A stretch of 64,000 bases of DNA from Acidimicrobiaceae bacterium (GCA_003170315.1 PNAH01000028.1:137809-201808), one strand, 5' to 3'; shown: positions 43,241 to 51,831, numbered from the stretch's first letter. Numbers and translations are program-made. Notes: generated by a model not told the origin, from the letters alone.

Positions 43241-44006
43241 ATTCGAGGTGGCCGTACCCGTCGAGCGCGCCTGGGCCGTCCTGACCGACCTCGAGCGCAT
43301 CGCTCCGTGCCTACCCGGCGCGCAGCTTCGCGAAGTGCAGGGCGACGAGTATCGCGGATCGGTCAAGATCAAGGTCGGCCCCATCACCACCTCGTACGAA
43401 GGAGTGATTCGCATCAGTGAGCTCGACGTTGTGGCGCATCGCGCGGTGCTCAAGGCGGAGGGGCGTGAAACGCGCGGTCAGGGCAACGTCGCCTCCGTGA
43501 TTACGGCGACGTTATTCCCGACCAGTGCCGGCACGAAGGTGGTGGTGATGACCGATCTCACCATCACCGGCAAGGTGGCGCAGTTCGGTCGGGGAGTGCT
43601 CGCCGACGTTTCGGCGAAGTTGCTCGATCAGTTCGTGGTCAATCTCGAGTCGATGGTGTTGGTGACCGAGGACGACGTTCCGACGAGCGAAGCGGTGCCG
43701 CAAGGCTCGAGCGACGCCAAGGCGAGACCAAAGAAAAGGGCGGCCACGAAACCGAAGCCGCCGGTTGACGTTGCGCCGTCGCTCGACCCTGAAGAGATCG
43801 ATGAACCCGGTACCCCTGTCGCGGGTGCAATGGGCCCGCAGGACCCGGCCAGTGTGGTCCGTCGGATTGATTCGGTACCAGCTGAGCCCATTGATCTCGT
43901 CGACCTAGCCGGGGGGTCGGTGGCACGACGTGTTTCGAGGCCCTTCATCGTTACGGGAATCGTGCTCGCGGTGGTGGTGCATTTCGCGCGGCGTCGTCGA
44001 AAATAA
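43224..44006 (+). CDS. coxG: CoxG-like SRPBCC protein with C-terminal membrane anchor
   Basis: 260 residues from ATG 43224 (GGAG upstream). The first 150 residues form a CoxG/SRPBCC domain: VPVERAWAVLTDLERIAPCLPGAQL and YRGSVKIKVGPITTSYEGVI are characteristic, as is the FGRGVLADVSAKLLDQFV helix. A charged Pro/Lys linker leads to a single C-terminal helix (about 236-252) and an RRRRK tail, so it is tail-anchored with the domain in the cytosol. CoxG is thought to tether CO dehydrogenase to the membrane. It is the last gene of the operon. Confidence 0.92.
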   Translation: MELTNEFEVAVPVERAWAVLTDLERIAPCLPGAQLREVQGDEYRGSVKIKVGPITTSYEGVIRISELDVVAHRAVLKAEGRETRGQGNVASVITATLFPTSAGTKVVVMTDLTITGKVAQFGRGVLADVSAKLLDQFVVNLESMVLVTEDDVPTSEAVPQGSSDAKARPKKRAATKPKPPVDVAPSLDPEEIDEPGTPVAGAMGPQDPASVVRRIDSVPAEPIDLVDLAGGSVARRVSRPFIVTGIVLAVVVHFARRRRK

Positions 44007-44081
44007 TCGCTCACGCGTGGCCCTGGGGCCGCCAACTCAGACTTGGTGACGAGATTGCCGTGAGCGAGGACTCGGCTTAAT

Positions 44082-44111
44082 AAGTTACCGATATAATGTT
44101 ATCGGTAACTT
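44082..44111. promoter_or_regulatory. Perfect palindrome with embedded -10 box, candidate operator of the Fic gene
   Basis: AAGTTACCGATA-TAATGT-TATCGGTAACTT: 12-bp arms, exact, with a 6-bp spacer. A consensus TATAAT lies at 44092-44097 inside it. The site ends 15 bp before the Fic start, and the ribosome-binding site GAAGGG lies between them. A dimer bound here would block the promoter. The Fic protein's own C-terminal winged helix is a natural candidate. Confidence 0.75.
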
Positions 44112-44126
44112 ATAGAAGGGCCGTGG

Positions 44127-45287
44127 GTGGAGCTCGCAGGCAAGGAAGTGCAAGCCATTTGGAATGGGCGCCGAATTCGCGCGTTCGTGCCGACACATCT
44201 CGCCGATCGCGACCTCACGCTCGACGCCGCCACTGCCGCCAGGGTCGCCATCGCCGCCACTGAAGTCGCGTACGCGGCGGAGGCGCTGGACGCGGAGTAC
44301 GAACCACTCGCTCGTCTGTTGTTGCGCTCTGAAGGAGTGGCCTCTTCCTACATTGAAGGTGTCTCGGCTCCCGTGGTCGAAGTGGTCCTCGCCGAAGAAC
44401 ATCTCGGTCGCGGAAGCGCGGCCGCCGCGTGGGTGGCCAACAACCTGGCGGCCGTCTCCGAAGCCGTCGCGGGGGCGAGCGGCGTCACCGCGCTCTCGAT
44501 TGAGACCCTCTGCCACTGGCATCGCACCCTTATGACGGGGAGCCCTTCTCCGGAGCGCCACATCGGAGTCATCCGAAGTGAACAAGGTTGGATCGGGGGG
44601 ACGAGTCCGCTCGAAGCGCACCTCGTGACACCTCCGCCGAATGAACTCTCGGCACTGCTCGACGATCTCATTGAGTACGTGAATCGCGACGACGTCGACC
44701 CCGTCACCCAGGCGGCGGTGAGTCACGCGCAGTTCGAGATCATCCATCCATTCGGCGACGGCAACGGCCGCGTGGGTCGCGTACTCGTCGCCTGGGTGCT
44801 AACCCGACGACTCGCCCTCCTCGTGCCGCCGCCGGTCAGCGTGGCGATTGCCGCCGACGTGGCGGGCTACTCCTCGGGGCTGGCGCTCTTTCGGCTAAGT
44901 GATCACCGTCGGTGGATCGCTTGGTTCGCCAATGCGGTTGCCAGTGGAGGCGGGGCCCAGCGCGCGCTGATTTCCAATGTCCAACAGATCAAACAGCAGT
45001 GGCGGCACCTGCTCACCACGCCGGAGCGCCGACTTCGAAGCGACGCTGCGGTCTTCGCCGCCCTCGATCTCCTTCCTCGTCATCTCGTCCTCACCTCACG
45101 GGTACTGGCTGACGATCTCGGGATCTCTCGCAAGGCCTCCCTAGCAACACTCCACCGCCTGGTCCAACTCGGCATTCTCACCGAGCAAGGGACGATAGCC
45201 AGTGCGACGTCCGGCCAGCCTCCGTCACTCTTTGTCTCGCGCGAACTGCTCGGGCTCGCGGGCGCTAGACCATTGCGCTCGCAGTGA
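44127..45287 (+). CDS. Fic-domain protein (AMP-transferase type) with C-terminal winged helix
   Basis: 386 residues from GTG 44127 with GAAGGG 6 nt upstream. The Fic motif HPFGDGNGRVGR is complete at about residues 207-218, including the catalytic His. An inhibitory-helix motif of the (S/T)xxxE(G/N) type, SSYIEG, is at about 73-78, before the Fic core, which makes it a class II Fic protein. Residues 300-360 form a winged-helix domain (LTSRVLADDLGISRKASLATLHRLVQLGILTEQG). It would transfer AMP to an unknown target and may repress itself through the palindrome upstream. No antitoxin partner gene is adjacent. Confidence 0.92.
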   Translation: MELAGKEVQAIWNGRRIRAFVPTHLADRDLTLDAATAARVAIAATEVAYAAEALDAEYEPLARLLLRSEGVASSYIEGVSAPVVEVVLAEEHLGRGSAAAAWVANNLAAVSEAVAGASGVTALSIETLCHWHRTLMTGSPSPERHIGVIRSEQGWIGGTSPLEAHLVTPPPNELSALLDDLIEYVNRDDVDPVTQAAVSHAQFEIIHPFGDGNGRVGRVLVAWVLTRRLALLVPPPVSVAIAADVAGYSSGLALFRLSDHRRWIAWFANAVASGGGAQRALISNVQQIKQQWRHLLTTPERRLRSDAAVFAALDLLPRHLVLTSRVLADDLGISRKASLATLHRLVQLGILTEQGTIASATSGQPPSLFVSRELLGLAGARPLRSQ

Positions 45288-45353
45288 TGTATCGATCAAG
45301 ATTCGCTCGGAGGAAAACGTTAATCTAGCAACGATGTAGCCAGAGGAGGCTTT

Positions 45354-46385
45354 ATGTCGTACGACTTGGAATCAGATCTTCGAATAGATCCCCGCATCAA
45401 AGCGATGCTCAGCATGCTTCCCGACTCAGAAGCAATCGACACCGAGAGTCGTGAGCAGTTACTCGCCGGGGCCGCATCGCCGGAGGGTGTGGCGGAGAAC
45501 GAGATGGTCGAAAGCATTATGAACATGGGCGGTAACGAAGAAGTTGCGCCGTCAGCTGGATTGAGATTCACGACCGAAGACATCGTGTCGTCGCCCGATG
45601 GCAATACGATCAAACTGCAAATCATCCGCCCGGATAACGACCAGACCTTGGCTTGCGTGTACTACATTCACGGCGGCGGAATGGCTTCGCTGTCGAGTTT
45701 CTTAGGCAACTACCGCGCGTGGGGGAGGATCGTCGCCTCGAAGGGTGTGGTGGTCGTGATGGTGGAGTTCCGCAATTCGGTCGTGCCGTCGGCGGTGCCC
45801 GAGGTGGCACCGTATCCCGCGGGCCTGAACGATTGTGTTTCGGGACTCAAGTGGACCGTGGCCAACGCGTCGAAGTACGGCATTGATCCATCGCGAATCG
45901 TCGTCAGCGGCGAGAGCGGCGGTGGCAACCTGACCCTCGCGACCGGCCTCAAGCTGAAGCGCGACGGTGATCTCGGTCTCGTGAAGGGCCTCTACGCGCT
46001 CTGTCCCTACATCGCAGGGAGTTGGCCCGATGCTCGCTACCCGTCGTCAGTCGAGAACAACGGAATTCTCTTGAACCTGCACAGCAATCACGGAGCGATG
46101 GCGTACGGTATAGAAGCGTTCAAGAACAGCGATCCCTTGGCGTGGCCCGGATTTGCATCCAAGGATGACGTGACGGGCTTTCCTCCCACGGTGATCAGCG
46201 TGAACGAGTGCGATCCCCTTCGCGATGAAGGCATCGCGTTCTATCGGCTTTTGCTGTCGGCTGGTGTTGCCGCGCGCGGTCGCACGGTGCTGGGAACGAG
46301 TCACGGTACGGAAATATTTCCTACGCTGTGTCCCGAAATTAGCCATGGTACTGCGGCGGACATCGCAGCGTTCGCGATTTCGTAG
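45354..46385 (+). CDS. Alpha/beta-hydrolase, hormone-sensitive lipase (HSL) family esterase
   Basis: 343 residues, with AGAGGAGG 6 nt before the ATG. The oxyanion motif YYIHGGGMASLSS is at about residue 104. The nucleophile elbow GESGGGNLTLATG has Ser at about 183. The acid lies in NECDPLRDEG at about 284-293, and the His in GTSHGTE at about 317. An N-terminal cap of about 90 residues is acidic. The substrate is probably a short-chain ester, and the physiological role is unknown. It is a single gene with no operon partners. Confidence 0.9.
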   Translation: MSYDLESDLRIDPRIKAMLSMLPDSEAIDTESREQLLAGAASPEGVAENEMVESIMNMGGNEEVAPSAGLRFTTEDIVSSPDGNTIKLQIIRPDNDQTLACVYYIHGGGMASLSSFLGNYRAWGRIVASKGVVVVMVEFRNSVVPSAVPEVAPYPAGLNDCVSGLKWTVANASKYGIDPSRIVVSGESGGGNLTLATGLKLKRDGDLGLVKGLYALCPYIAGSWPDARYPSSVENNGILLNLHSNHGAMAYGIEAFKNSDPLAWPGFASKDDVTGFPPTVISVNECDPLRDEGIAFYRLLLSAGVAARGRTVLGTSHGTEIFPTLCPEISHGTAADIAAFAIS

Positions 46386-46479
46386 GTCGTGTCATCTCAC
46401 ACCGAGGACCACATTTCGACCGCTCTAATACATTGAGGGGTCGGTCGACGTATGGCTCGTCGAACGATGACAACCTCGA

Positions 46480-46485
46480 TATGGT
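46480..46485 (+). promoter_or_regulatory. Putative -10 box, leaderless-type, for the DUF1905 gene
   Basis: TATGGT, then gactgg (6 nt), then ATG 46492; no ribosome-binding site is present. Confidence 0.45.
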
Positions 46486-46491
46486 GACTGG

Positions 46492-46779
46492 ATGGAATTG
46501 GAGTTCAGCGGCAATGTGTGGGAGTGGAGGGGGCCGTCGCCGTTTTACTTCGTAACGGTTCCCGACATGGAGAGTGCCGAACTCGAAGCGATGTCGTCAC
46601 TCGTTACCTACGGCTGGGGAATGATTCCGGTCGAGGCGGTGATCGGAACCACTCGATGGACGACCTCGTTGTTTCCCAAAGACGGGCTCTACGTGGTGCC
46701 TCTCAAGAGCGTCGTACGCCAGGCCGAAGGCATCGACACCGGCGATGCGGTGACGGTGCACTTGGGCGTCGCGCTCTGA
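46492..46779 (+). CDS. DUF1905 domain protein
   Basis: 95 residues that make up one DUF1905 domain: WEWRGPSPFYFVTVPDMESAEL at the start, YGWGMIPVEAVIGTTRWTTSLFPKDGLYVVPLKSVVRQAEGI in the centre, and GDAVTVHLGVAL at the end. It is a small beta-barrel of unknown function, often found alone or fused to YdeI-like domains. The message appears leaderless. It has no obvious partner here. Confidence 0.88.
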   Translation: MELEFSGNVWEWRGPSPFYFVTVPDMESAELEAMSSLVTYGWGMIPVEAVIGTTRWTTSLFPKDGLYVVPLKSVVRQAEGIDTGDAVTVHLGVAL

Positions 46780-46863
46780 AGCCTTGGAGTTGACGAACGG
46801 CGTCGACCATCGCACGACGTGTCACTGCATAAGACATCGACGGCTCAGCGCGAACGGCGTGGT

Positions 46864-47385
46864 TCAGGAATTCACCTTGTCGCTGCGGTGCGGCAGCACC
46901 CAGTTCGGTCGCGGGAAATGACAGGTGTAACCACTGGGGTAGTTCTCTAGGTAGTCCTGATGTTCCGGTTCAGCCTCCCAGAACGGTCCCGCCGAACTGA
47001 CCTCGGTGACGACCTTGCCGGGCCAGAGTCCCGACGCGTTGACGTCGGCGATCACGTCATCGGCGACCTGACGCTGCTCGTCGTTGACGTAGAAGATCGC
47101 CGAACGATAACTCGTGCCAACGTCGTTGCCCTGTCGATCCATCGTGGTCGGGTCGTGAATCTGGAAGAAGAAGGCGAGGATGTCTCGATACGAGACAACC
47201 GAAGGGTCAAAGATGATTTCGATCGCTTCGGCGTGTCCTTCGTGATGACGATAGGTCGCGTTCACCACGCCGCCGCCGGTGTAGCCCACGCGAGTCGTGA
47301 CGACGCCGGGACGTTTCCGGATGAGGTCTTGCATTCCCCAGAAGCAGCCTCCGGCGAGGACCGCGGTCTCAGTTTCGTTGGTCAT
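46864..47385 (-). CDS. msrA: Peptide-methionine (S)-S-oxide reductase MsrA
   Basis: 173 residues. The catalytic motif [27 protein letters not shown] begins near residue 12, with Cys in GCFWG. Also visible are [20 protein letters not shown] and [26 protein letters not shown], both diagnostic. It repairs S-sulfoxides of methionine after oxidative damage. The ATG overlaps the msrB stop, so msrB-msrA is a two-gene operon. A C-terminal recycling Cys is absent beyond [10 protein letters not shown], which holds one candidate. Confidence 0.97.
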   Translation of the reverse strand: MTNETETAVLAGGCFWGMQDLIRKRPGVVTTRVGYTGGGVVNATYRHHEGHAEAIEIIFDPSVVSYRDILAFFFQIHDPTTMDRQGNDVGTSYRSAIFYVNDEQRQVADDVIADVNASGLWPGKVVTEVSSAGPFWEAEPEHQDYLENYPSGYTCHFPRPNWVLPHRSDKVNS

Positions 47386-47855
47386 TGTGACGCCTCCTCT
47401 TTCGATGCATCGTTGTCGAAGAGATGCCTGTACTCGCCGTAGCCCGACGCCTCGAGCTCGTCGTACGGAACGAATCGTAACGACGCGGAGTTGATGCAGT
47501 AGCGAAGGCCCCCCTCGTCTTTGGGGCCGTCGTCAAACACGTGACCCAGGTGGCTGTCACCGTTCGAAGAGCGAACTTCGGTGCGCGTCATGCCAAAACT
47601 GCGGTCCTTGATCTCAACGACGTTCGCGCTTTCGACCGGCTTCGTGAAGCTGGGCCATCCGCACCCGCTGTCAAACTTCTTGGTCGAGGTGAAGAGCGGC
47701 TCGCCGGAGACGATGTCGACGTACAGTCCCGCTTCGTGGTGGTCCCAGAACTCGTTGCGGAACGCTGGTTCGGTGGCGCTCTCTTGGGTGACCGAATACT
47801 GATGGGGAGTCAATCGTGAGATTGCCTCGCGGTCCTTCACGTACTTTTCGCTCAT
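47382..47855 (-). CDS. msrB: Peptide-methionine (R)-S-oxide reductase MsrB
   Basis: 157 residues from ATG 47855, with AGGAGTGGAG just upstream; an earlier ATG at 47906 lacks this signal. The active Cys lies in [15 protein letters not shown] at about 124-138. [10 protein letters not shown] at about 68-77 supplies a second Cys, and [11 protein letters not shown] is the usual His region. The two CxxC zinc knuckles found in many MsrBs are absent ([13 protein letters not shown] instead), so this is the zinc-free type. It is co-translated with msrA. Confidence 0.97.
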   Translation of the reverse strand: MSEKYVKDREAISRLTPHQYSVTQESATEPAFRNEFWDHHEAGLYVDIVSGEPLFTSTKKFDSGCGWPSFTKPVESANVVEIKDRSFGMTRTEVRSSNGDSHLGHVFDDGPKDEGGLRYCINSASLRFVPYDELEASGYGEYRHLFDNDASKEEASQ

Positions 47856-47936
47856 CTCCACTCCTTCACTCCAGGTGCTTACCGACGCTTGGGTTATTGC
47901 CTCCATAACGGTATCGGGGGGAGCGCAATTCGTTAC

Positions 47937-47965
47937 AGAGTCCCTCCCGAAGGGGAGGGGACTCT
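47937..47965 (-). terminator. Hairpin after the MFS transporter gene
   Basis: AGAGTCCCTCCC-GAA-GGGGAGGGGACTCT, a 12-bp stem with one bulged G. It lies about 50 bp downstream of the MFS stop on the minus strand, between that gene and the msrB promoter region. Confidence 0.6.
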
Positions 47966-48017
47966 TTACCTCGGTGGAAACTGCGTCGTGGTGGACCGCA
48001 CATAAGTGCTCTACCGG

Positions 48018-49427
48018 TTATTCCACCATGGCCAGCGACACCATCTCCCCGGCCGTCTCTTCGGCGTTGGAGGCGATCGATTGCGTCGGTCGAATGGCGA
48101 AATAGGCGACCAGGAAGGCGACGGTGATGATGCCCGCGCCCGTCAGCAGCGCGTCCGAACGGCCGTGGGCCGCGGCGATACTGGTGAGGGCGGCGACTCC
48201 GACGGCGGCGCCGGTCTGCTGCATGGTCTGGAGCATTCCCGATGCCGCACCGGCGTCGGCCCGGGGGACTCCCGCGAGAATCGTGACGCTGAGCGGCAAG
48301 AAACAGGATCCGGCCCCGATGCCGAAGAGGACGAGCGGTCCGAGCAGGCTCTCGAAGTAGCCCTCCGACGGCGTGGCCTTGGAGATCCAGAGGGTTGCGA
48401 CGCCGAGCGTGACAAGACCGAACAAGAGAATCGGTCGAGCGCCGATGCGTCCGATGAGGCGCGGCGTGATGCGCGAACTCATGAAGATCAGTCCCGTCAT
48501 CGGCAGGAACGCGAATCCCGCGTCGATGGCGCTGAAGTGCAGGTCGCTCTCCAGGTACTGGCTGATGAAGAAGAACACGCCGTACATCACCGACGGGACC
48601 AACATCATGGTGAAGTACGCGGGACCGCGTAGGCGATCGGTCAACAACCGCATCGGCAAGAGCGGTTGAACCCGTCGCTTCTCTACCCGCACGAACGTCG
48701 TCAGCAATACCGCACTGAGAACGAAGGAGCCGAGAGTGACCGAACGGCTGCCGTGCTCGGCGAGCCGGATGAAGCCGTAGATCAAGCTCCCGAGACCACC
48801 GGTGACCAGGGCCGCTCCGGCGACGTCGAGGCGTCCGCCGTTGCGCGGCGGTTCCGGGACGAAACGCGGGGCCAAGAGAATGATGGCGATGCCGATGGGC
48901 ACGTTGATGAACATCACCCAGCGCCACGACACCCATGACGTCAAGGCACCACCCAGGATGAGACCGAGTGATCCGCCACCGGCCGACACGGCGGTGAAGA
49001 TTCCCAGCGCCTTGTTTCGAGCGGGACCCTCTTCGAACGTGGCGCTGATCAAACTCAAGGTGCTCGGTGCCGCGAGCGCGGCGCCGACTCCCTGGACGGC
49101 TCGGGTGAGGAGCAACATCGTTGACGTCGTCGCCATGCCACCCAAAAGCGAGGCGGTAGTGAAGATGGAGAGGCCGGTGATGAGCATCCGACGTCGGCCG
49201 AAGACGTCGCCCGCCCGACCGCCGAGGAGCAAGAGCCCACCAAAGGCCAAGCTGTAGGCGTCGATGACCCACGAGAGGCCGGCCGAACTGAAGTGCAGGG
49301 AGTGCTTGATCGGCACGAGAGCGATGTTGACGACGGTGGCGTCGAGTACGACCATTAACTGGGTGGTGACGATGATGGCTAGGGCGATAGTTGAGGCTCG
49401 TTTTTGGACGTGAGAGGTCAGAGGCAC
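48018..49427 (-). CDS. MFS drug transporter, DHA2 (14-helix) family
   Basis: 469 residues with about 14 membrane helices. Family motifs: LDATVVNIALVPIKHSLHFS after helix 1, WVIDAYSLAFGGLLLLGGRAGDVFGRRRMLITGL (motif A GRAGDVFGRRR), and TRAVQGVGAALAAPSTLSLI (motif C-like). It probably exports toxic compounds with proton exchange. GTG 49427 has AAGGAG 6 nt upstream. It diverges from a TetR gene, with two repeated operator-like boxes in the 190 bp between them. Confidence 0.94.
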   Translation of the reverse strand: MPLTSHVQKRASTIALAIIVTTQLMVVLDATVVNIALVPIKHSLHFSSAGLSWVIDAYSLAFGGLLLLGGRAGDVFGRRRMLITGLSIFTTASLLGGMATTSTMLLLTRAVQGVGAALAAPSTLSLISATFEEGPARNKALGIFTAVSAGGGSLGLILGGALTSWVSWRWVMFINVPIGIAIILLAPRFVPEPPRNGGRLDVAGAALVTGGLGSLIYGFIRLAEHGSRSVTLGSFVLSAVLLTTFVRVEKRRVQPLLPMRLLTDRLRGPAYFTMMLVPSVMYGVFFFISQYLESDLHFSAIDAGFAFLPMTGLIFMSSRITPRLIGRIGARPILLFGLVTLGVATLWISKATPSEGYFESLLGPLVLFGIGAGSCFLPLSVTILAGVPRADAGAASGMLQTMQQTGAAVGVAALTSIAAAHGRSDALLTGAGIITVAFLVAYFAIRPTQSIASNAEETAGEMVSLAMVE

Positions 49428-49531
49428 GATGGCTCCTTTTTTGGAATAGATGTTTAAAACTCCGGAAAATTAGTAATCCCACAACCTCGCTGCCCGAAGG
49501 CGTTGCTTTTGGTTTCCGGAAGACCTAACAT

Positions 49532-49567
49532 GAGGGTGCCTCCACATACTATACGGAGGTTGCCTCC
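49532..49567. promoter_or_regulatory. Paired operator-like boxes between the MFS and TetR genes
   Basis: GAGGGTGCCTCC (49532-49543) and GAGGTTGCCTCC (49556-49567) are near-identical and each is palindromic around a 3-bp core (GAGG-N3-CCTC). They are spaced 24 bp apart, a little over two helical turns, with ACATACTATAC between them. This is the expected layout for a TetR-type repressor of both genes. Confidence 0.6.
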
Positions 49568-49619
49568 GGTTGCAAGTATTTCTTGGCAAACTTTGGGGTG
49601 TTCCTACAAAGGAGAGGCG

Positions 49620-50192
49620 ATGAGCGAAACGGTGGTGAGGAAGAATCCTCGCCGAGCAGACGCTCAGCACAACTACGACGTGATCTTGGCCGCCGCGCGC
49701 GCCGCGGTCGCTGAACGAGGCGGGGACATCGTGCTCGAGGACATTGCCCGCAACGCCGGGGTCGGGATTGGGACGCTCTATCGTCATTTTCCCACTCGTC
49801 AAGAGTTGCTCGAAGCGGCGTTCCTGGACGAAGCTCTTGAACTTCGCCAGCGCGCCGAAGATTTGAAGGCCGCGCCGGCGCCACTAGACGCGTTGATCGA
49901 TTGGCTGCACTTGCAAATGGACTTCGGCGCACACGGACGAAGTATGGGTGCCGCCGTAATGAACGCGAAGCACACCGAGGGCACCGAGATTCAAATCGCG
50001 TGCGTCGACATGCGAGAGGCCGGAGCAGTCCTGCTGGGTCGGGCTCAAGACGCTGGTGAAGTCCGACCGGACGTTGAGATCATCGACCTCCTTCGATTGA
50101 TGCACGGGATTGTCATCGCCAACGAACAGGCGCCCGATCAATCGCGCGTGAATCCTATGTTCGACCTCGTGATCGCGGGCATTCAGGCCTGA
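49620..50192 (+). CDS. TetR-family transcriptional regulator
   Basis: 190 residues from ATG 49620, with AAGGAGAGG upstream; the frame is open to 49503 without any signal. The N-terminal HTH reads DIVLEDIARNAGVGIGTLYRHFPTRQELLEAAF at about 36-68. The C-terminal ligand domain is short and resembles the SbtR/AcrR-like group. It most likely represses the divergent MFS pump and itself through the boxes at 49532-49567. It is convergent with the Ddn-like gene (1 bp between stops). Confidence 0.94.
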   Translation: MSETVVRKNPRRADAQHNYDVILAAARAAVAERGGDIVLEDIARNAGVGIGTLYRHFPTRQELLEAAFLDEALELRQRAEDLKAAPAPLDALIDWLHLQMDFGAHGRSMGAAVMNAKHTEGTEIQIACVDMREAGAVLLGRAQDAGEVRPDVEIIDLLRLMHGIVIANEQAPDQSRVNPMFDLVIAGIQA

Positions 50193-50193
50193 A

Positions 50194-50637
50194 TTAATTC
50201 CCGGGCGGGACCAATTCGACCAGGGAAATCGTGCGATCGGTCAGTTGTTGATAGTCGCCCCAACCGCCGTAGTAATGCACGAGCTCGTTCCAAAGGATCG
50301 GATCGTCGGTCGAGAGAATTGCACGGGCGGTGGCCCCGAACCTACGTGATCCGACCTGCACGTTAACTACAGGATTCTGGCGAACGTTAAGGAGCCACTC
50401 GGGATGCTCCGGTCGGCCCCCGTTGGAAGCCACGACGAAGTAATGATGATCCTTCTCGTAATAGAGGAGCGTCACCGAACGCGGAAGTCCGCTCTTGCGA
50501 CCGCGCGTCTCCAATATCAACATCGGGCCCACCGGGCTCTTATGACCAATGACGCCTCGAGTGAGCCGATAGAGATGCACATGCCATCGATAGATCGTTC
50601 GTCCGATGCTGCGATCAATGGCCACCGTGAGTTTCAA
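50194..50637 (-). CDS. Ddn-family deazaflavin (F420)-dependent oxidoreductase
   Basis: 147 residues with the Ddn signature: LILETRGRKSGLPRSVTLLYYEKDHHYFVVASNGGRPEHPEWLLNVRQNPVVNVQVG, where the Lys-Ser-Gly and Asn-Gly-Gly stretches contact F420 in the known enzymes. The final part YYGGWGDYQQLTDRTISLVEL is also typical. The reaction is unknown: quinone or nitro reduction, or a related hydride transfer. Its presence suggests the organism makes F420; no F420 biosynthesis gene is in the window. Confidence 0.9.
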   Translation of the reverse strand: MKLTVAIDRSIGRTIYRWHVHLYRLTRGVIGHKSPVGPMLILETRGRKSGLPRSVTLLYYEKDHHYFVVASNGGRPEHPEWLLNVRQNPVVNVQVGSRRFGATARAILSTDDPILWNELVHYYGGWGDYQQLTDRTISLVELVPPGN

Positions 50638-50800
50638 CGCCGTGTCCTTCTCTATGAGATTTTCTTGTGAAGTCTTTCACGGCTCACACCGAACGATGGA
50701 GCGGCGATGAAGGTCATACGTCGACGCTGATTGTCAACGGGGGAGCGCCCTTTAGGTTGGGCGTGAAGGGCACGACGTGGTGTCCAAGAGGAGCGACGTT

Positions 50801-51277
50801 ATGGAGATAGTCCGAAATGCCGACGGGAGTTTGCTGATACCGATTCCCGAGAGCCGGCATCATGAGAGTGACGACGCGACCGACGGAGCGGCCGAAGACA
50901 GGGCTGAGGGTGTCGAGGTACCAACGACCCGGCTGCTGCATCCCGGTGAAGGTGGCTACAACGAAGCCCTCGCCGAATGGGACCTTCAACAAAACCCGGA
51001 CCGCGCTCCCGCGGTGTCGACCGCGAGTGGCCGAGAAGAGGCCATGAACGTGGTTCACGCCGTGGCCGAGTCGCCGGACCATGACGTTGCGAGCGCGCTC
51101 AAGGACGTGAACGACTCCGAAGCGAGCGGCGAGGCGCTACGACACGTATTGATCGGCGGGACGCACTCCGTGGAGGCTTTCTCCGATGAGGTGGCGGAGG
51201 CCGAAGGGGGAGAGCCGCTACCGGCGCACAAAATGACCAAGATCATTGGCGAGGTCCTGGCCGAACTGGATAAGTAA
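50801..51277 (+). CDS. Acidic hypothetical protein
   Basis: 158 residues from ATG 50801, chosen for AGAGGAG 7 nt upstream; the frame opens at GTG 50777. No family recognised. It starts MEIVRNADGSLLIPIPESR and is rich in Asp, Glu and Ala, with a segment TTRLLHPGEGGYNEALAEWDLQQNPD. There are no cysteines, membrane helices or repeats, and it is probably largely disordered or helical. The DGSL(L/V)IP string recurs in the next gene (YEKDGSLVIPVA), which may be chance. Confidence 0.55.
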   Translation: MEIVRNADGSLLIPIPESRHHESDDATDGAAEDRAEGVEVPTTRLLHPGEGGYNEALAEWDLQQNPDRAPAVSTASGREEAMNVVHAVAESPDHDVASALKDVNDSEASGEALRHVLIGGTHSVEAFSDEVAEAEGGEPLPAHKMTKIIGEVLAELDK

Positions 51278-51377
51278 GGATCCCCTGCGGTGCGTCGCCA
51301 TCGCGCGGTTCGCTCGAGTCGCTCAGCGGCGCCTACATTCGAAGAGTTGACCGAAGCGAAAAAAGGACTGGTGTGAT

Positions 51378-51770
51378 GTGGACGTTCAAGAACTGTTAGG
51401 CAAGGTGGGTCAGAATCTGTCCGTGAATCGCGCCTTTGGAACGGCGTACGAAAAGGACGGGTCCTTGGTGATACCTGTAGCGATCGTGGCTGGCGGCGGA
51501 GGCGGCGGTGAGGGCACGTCGGGTTCACCCACGGCCGACGCCTCGGACGATGCCGAATCCGAGGACGACGACACCTCCCCGGAAGGTGAATCGTCAGGTT
51601 CCGGGGGCGGTTTCGGCGGGGTGGTCATGCCCGCTGGCGTCTTCGTGGTGAAGGACGAACGGGTCCGTTGGGTGCCGGCGGTCAACGCCAACCTGGTGAT
51701 TGTCGTGGCCTTCCTGACGTTGCGAATGATCGCGCGCGCGCGCCGTAAGGCTCGCCGTCACGCTTCGTGA
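51378..51770 (+). CDS. GerW/YtfJ-family (sporulation-associated) protein with C-terminal membrane helix
   Basis: 130 residues from GTG 51378. The family core is visible: LGKVGQNLSVNRAFGTAYEKDGSLVIPVAIVAGGGGGG, then after a 35-residue acidic Ser/Asp insert GGGFGGVVMPAGVFVVKDERVRWVPAVN. A hydrophobic helix (about 104-120) and an Arg-rich tail follow. In Bacillus the relative YtfJ/GerW is needed for spore germination, but such proteins are widespread in non-sporing actinobacteria, where the function is unknown. No sporulation genes are nearby. Confidence 0.82.
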   Translation: MDVQELLGKVGQNLSVNRAFGTAYEKDGSLVIPVAIVAGGGGGGEGTSGSPTADASDDAESEDDDTSPEGESSGSGGGFGGVVMPAGVFVVKDERVRWVPAVNANLVIVVAFLTLRMIARARRKARRHAS

Positions 51771-51798
51771 TTCGGTCGGTGGGAACCGAACTCCTTCC

Positions 51799-51825
51799 TT
51801 GACGCTCTCCGCAGGCTCTTATGAT
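51799..51825 (+). promoter_or_regulatory. Putative promoter of the ABC-2 exporter operon
   Basis: TTGACG (51799-51804) and TATGAT (51820-51825) are both close to consensus with a short 15-bp spacer. The predicted start of transcription lies at or next to ATG 51832, the first codon of a 15-residue ORF. Confidence 0.5.
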
Positions 51826-51831
51826 TGAGCC

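Noticed and set aside
35766..44006. True aerobic CO dehydrogenase
   Set aside because: The active-site motif is AYRGAGR (form II), not the Cys-containing AYRCSFR of CO-oxidising form I, so CO oxidation is not claimed.
47866..49482. 538-residue open frame on the minus strand over the MFS gene
   Set aside because: It is a frame-shifted shadow of the DHA2 transporter, rich in Arg and His, while the 48018-49427 frame shows clear MFS motifs.
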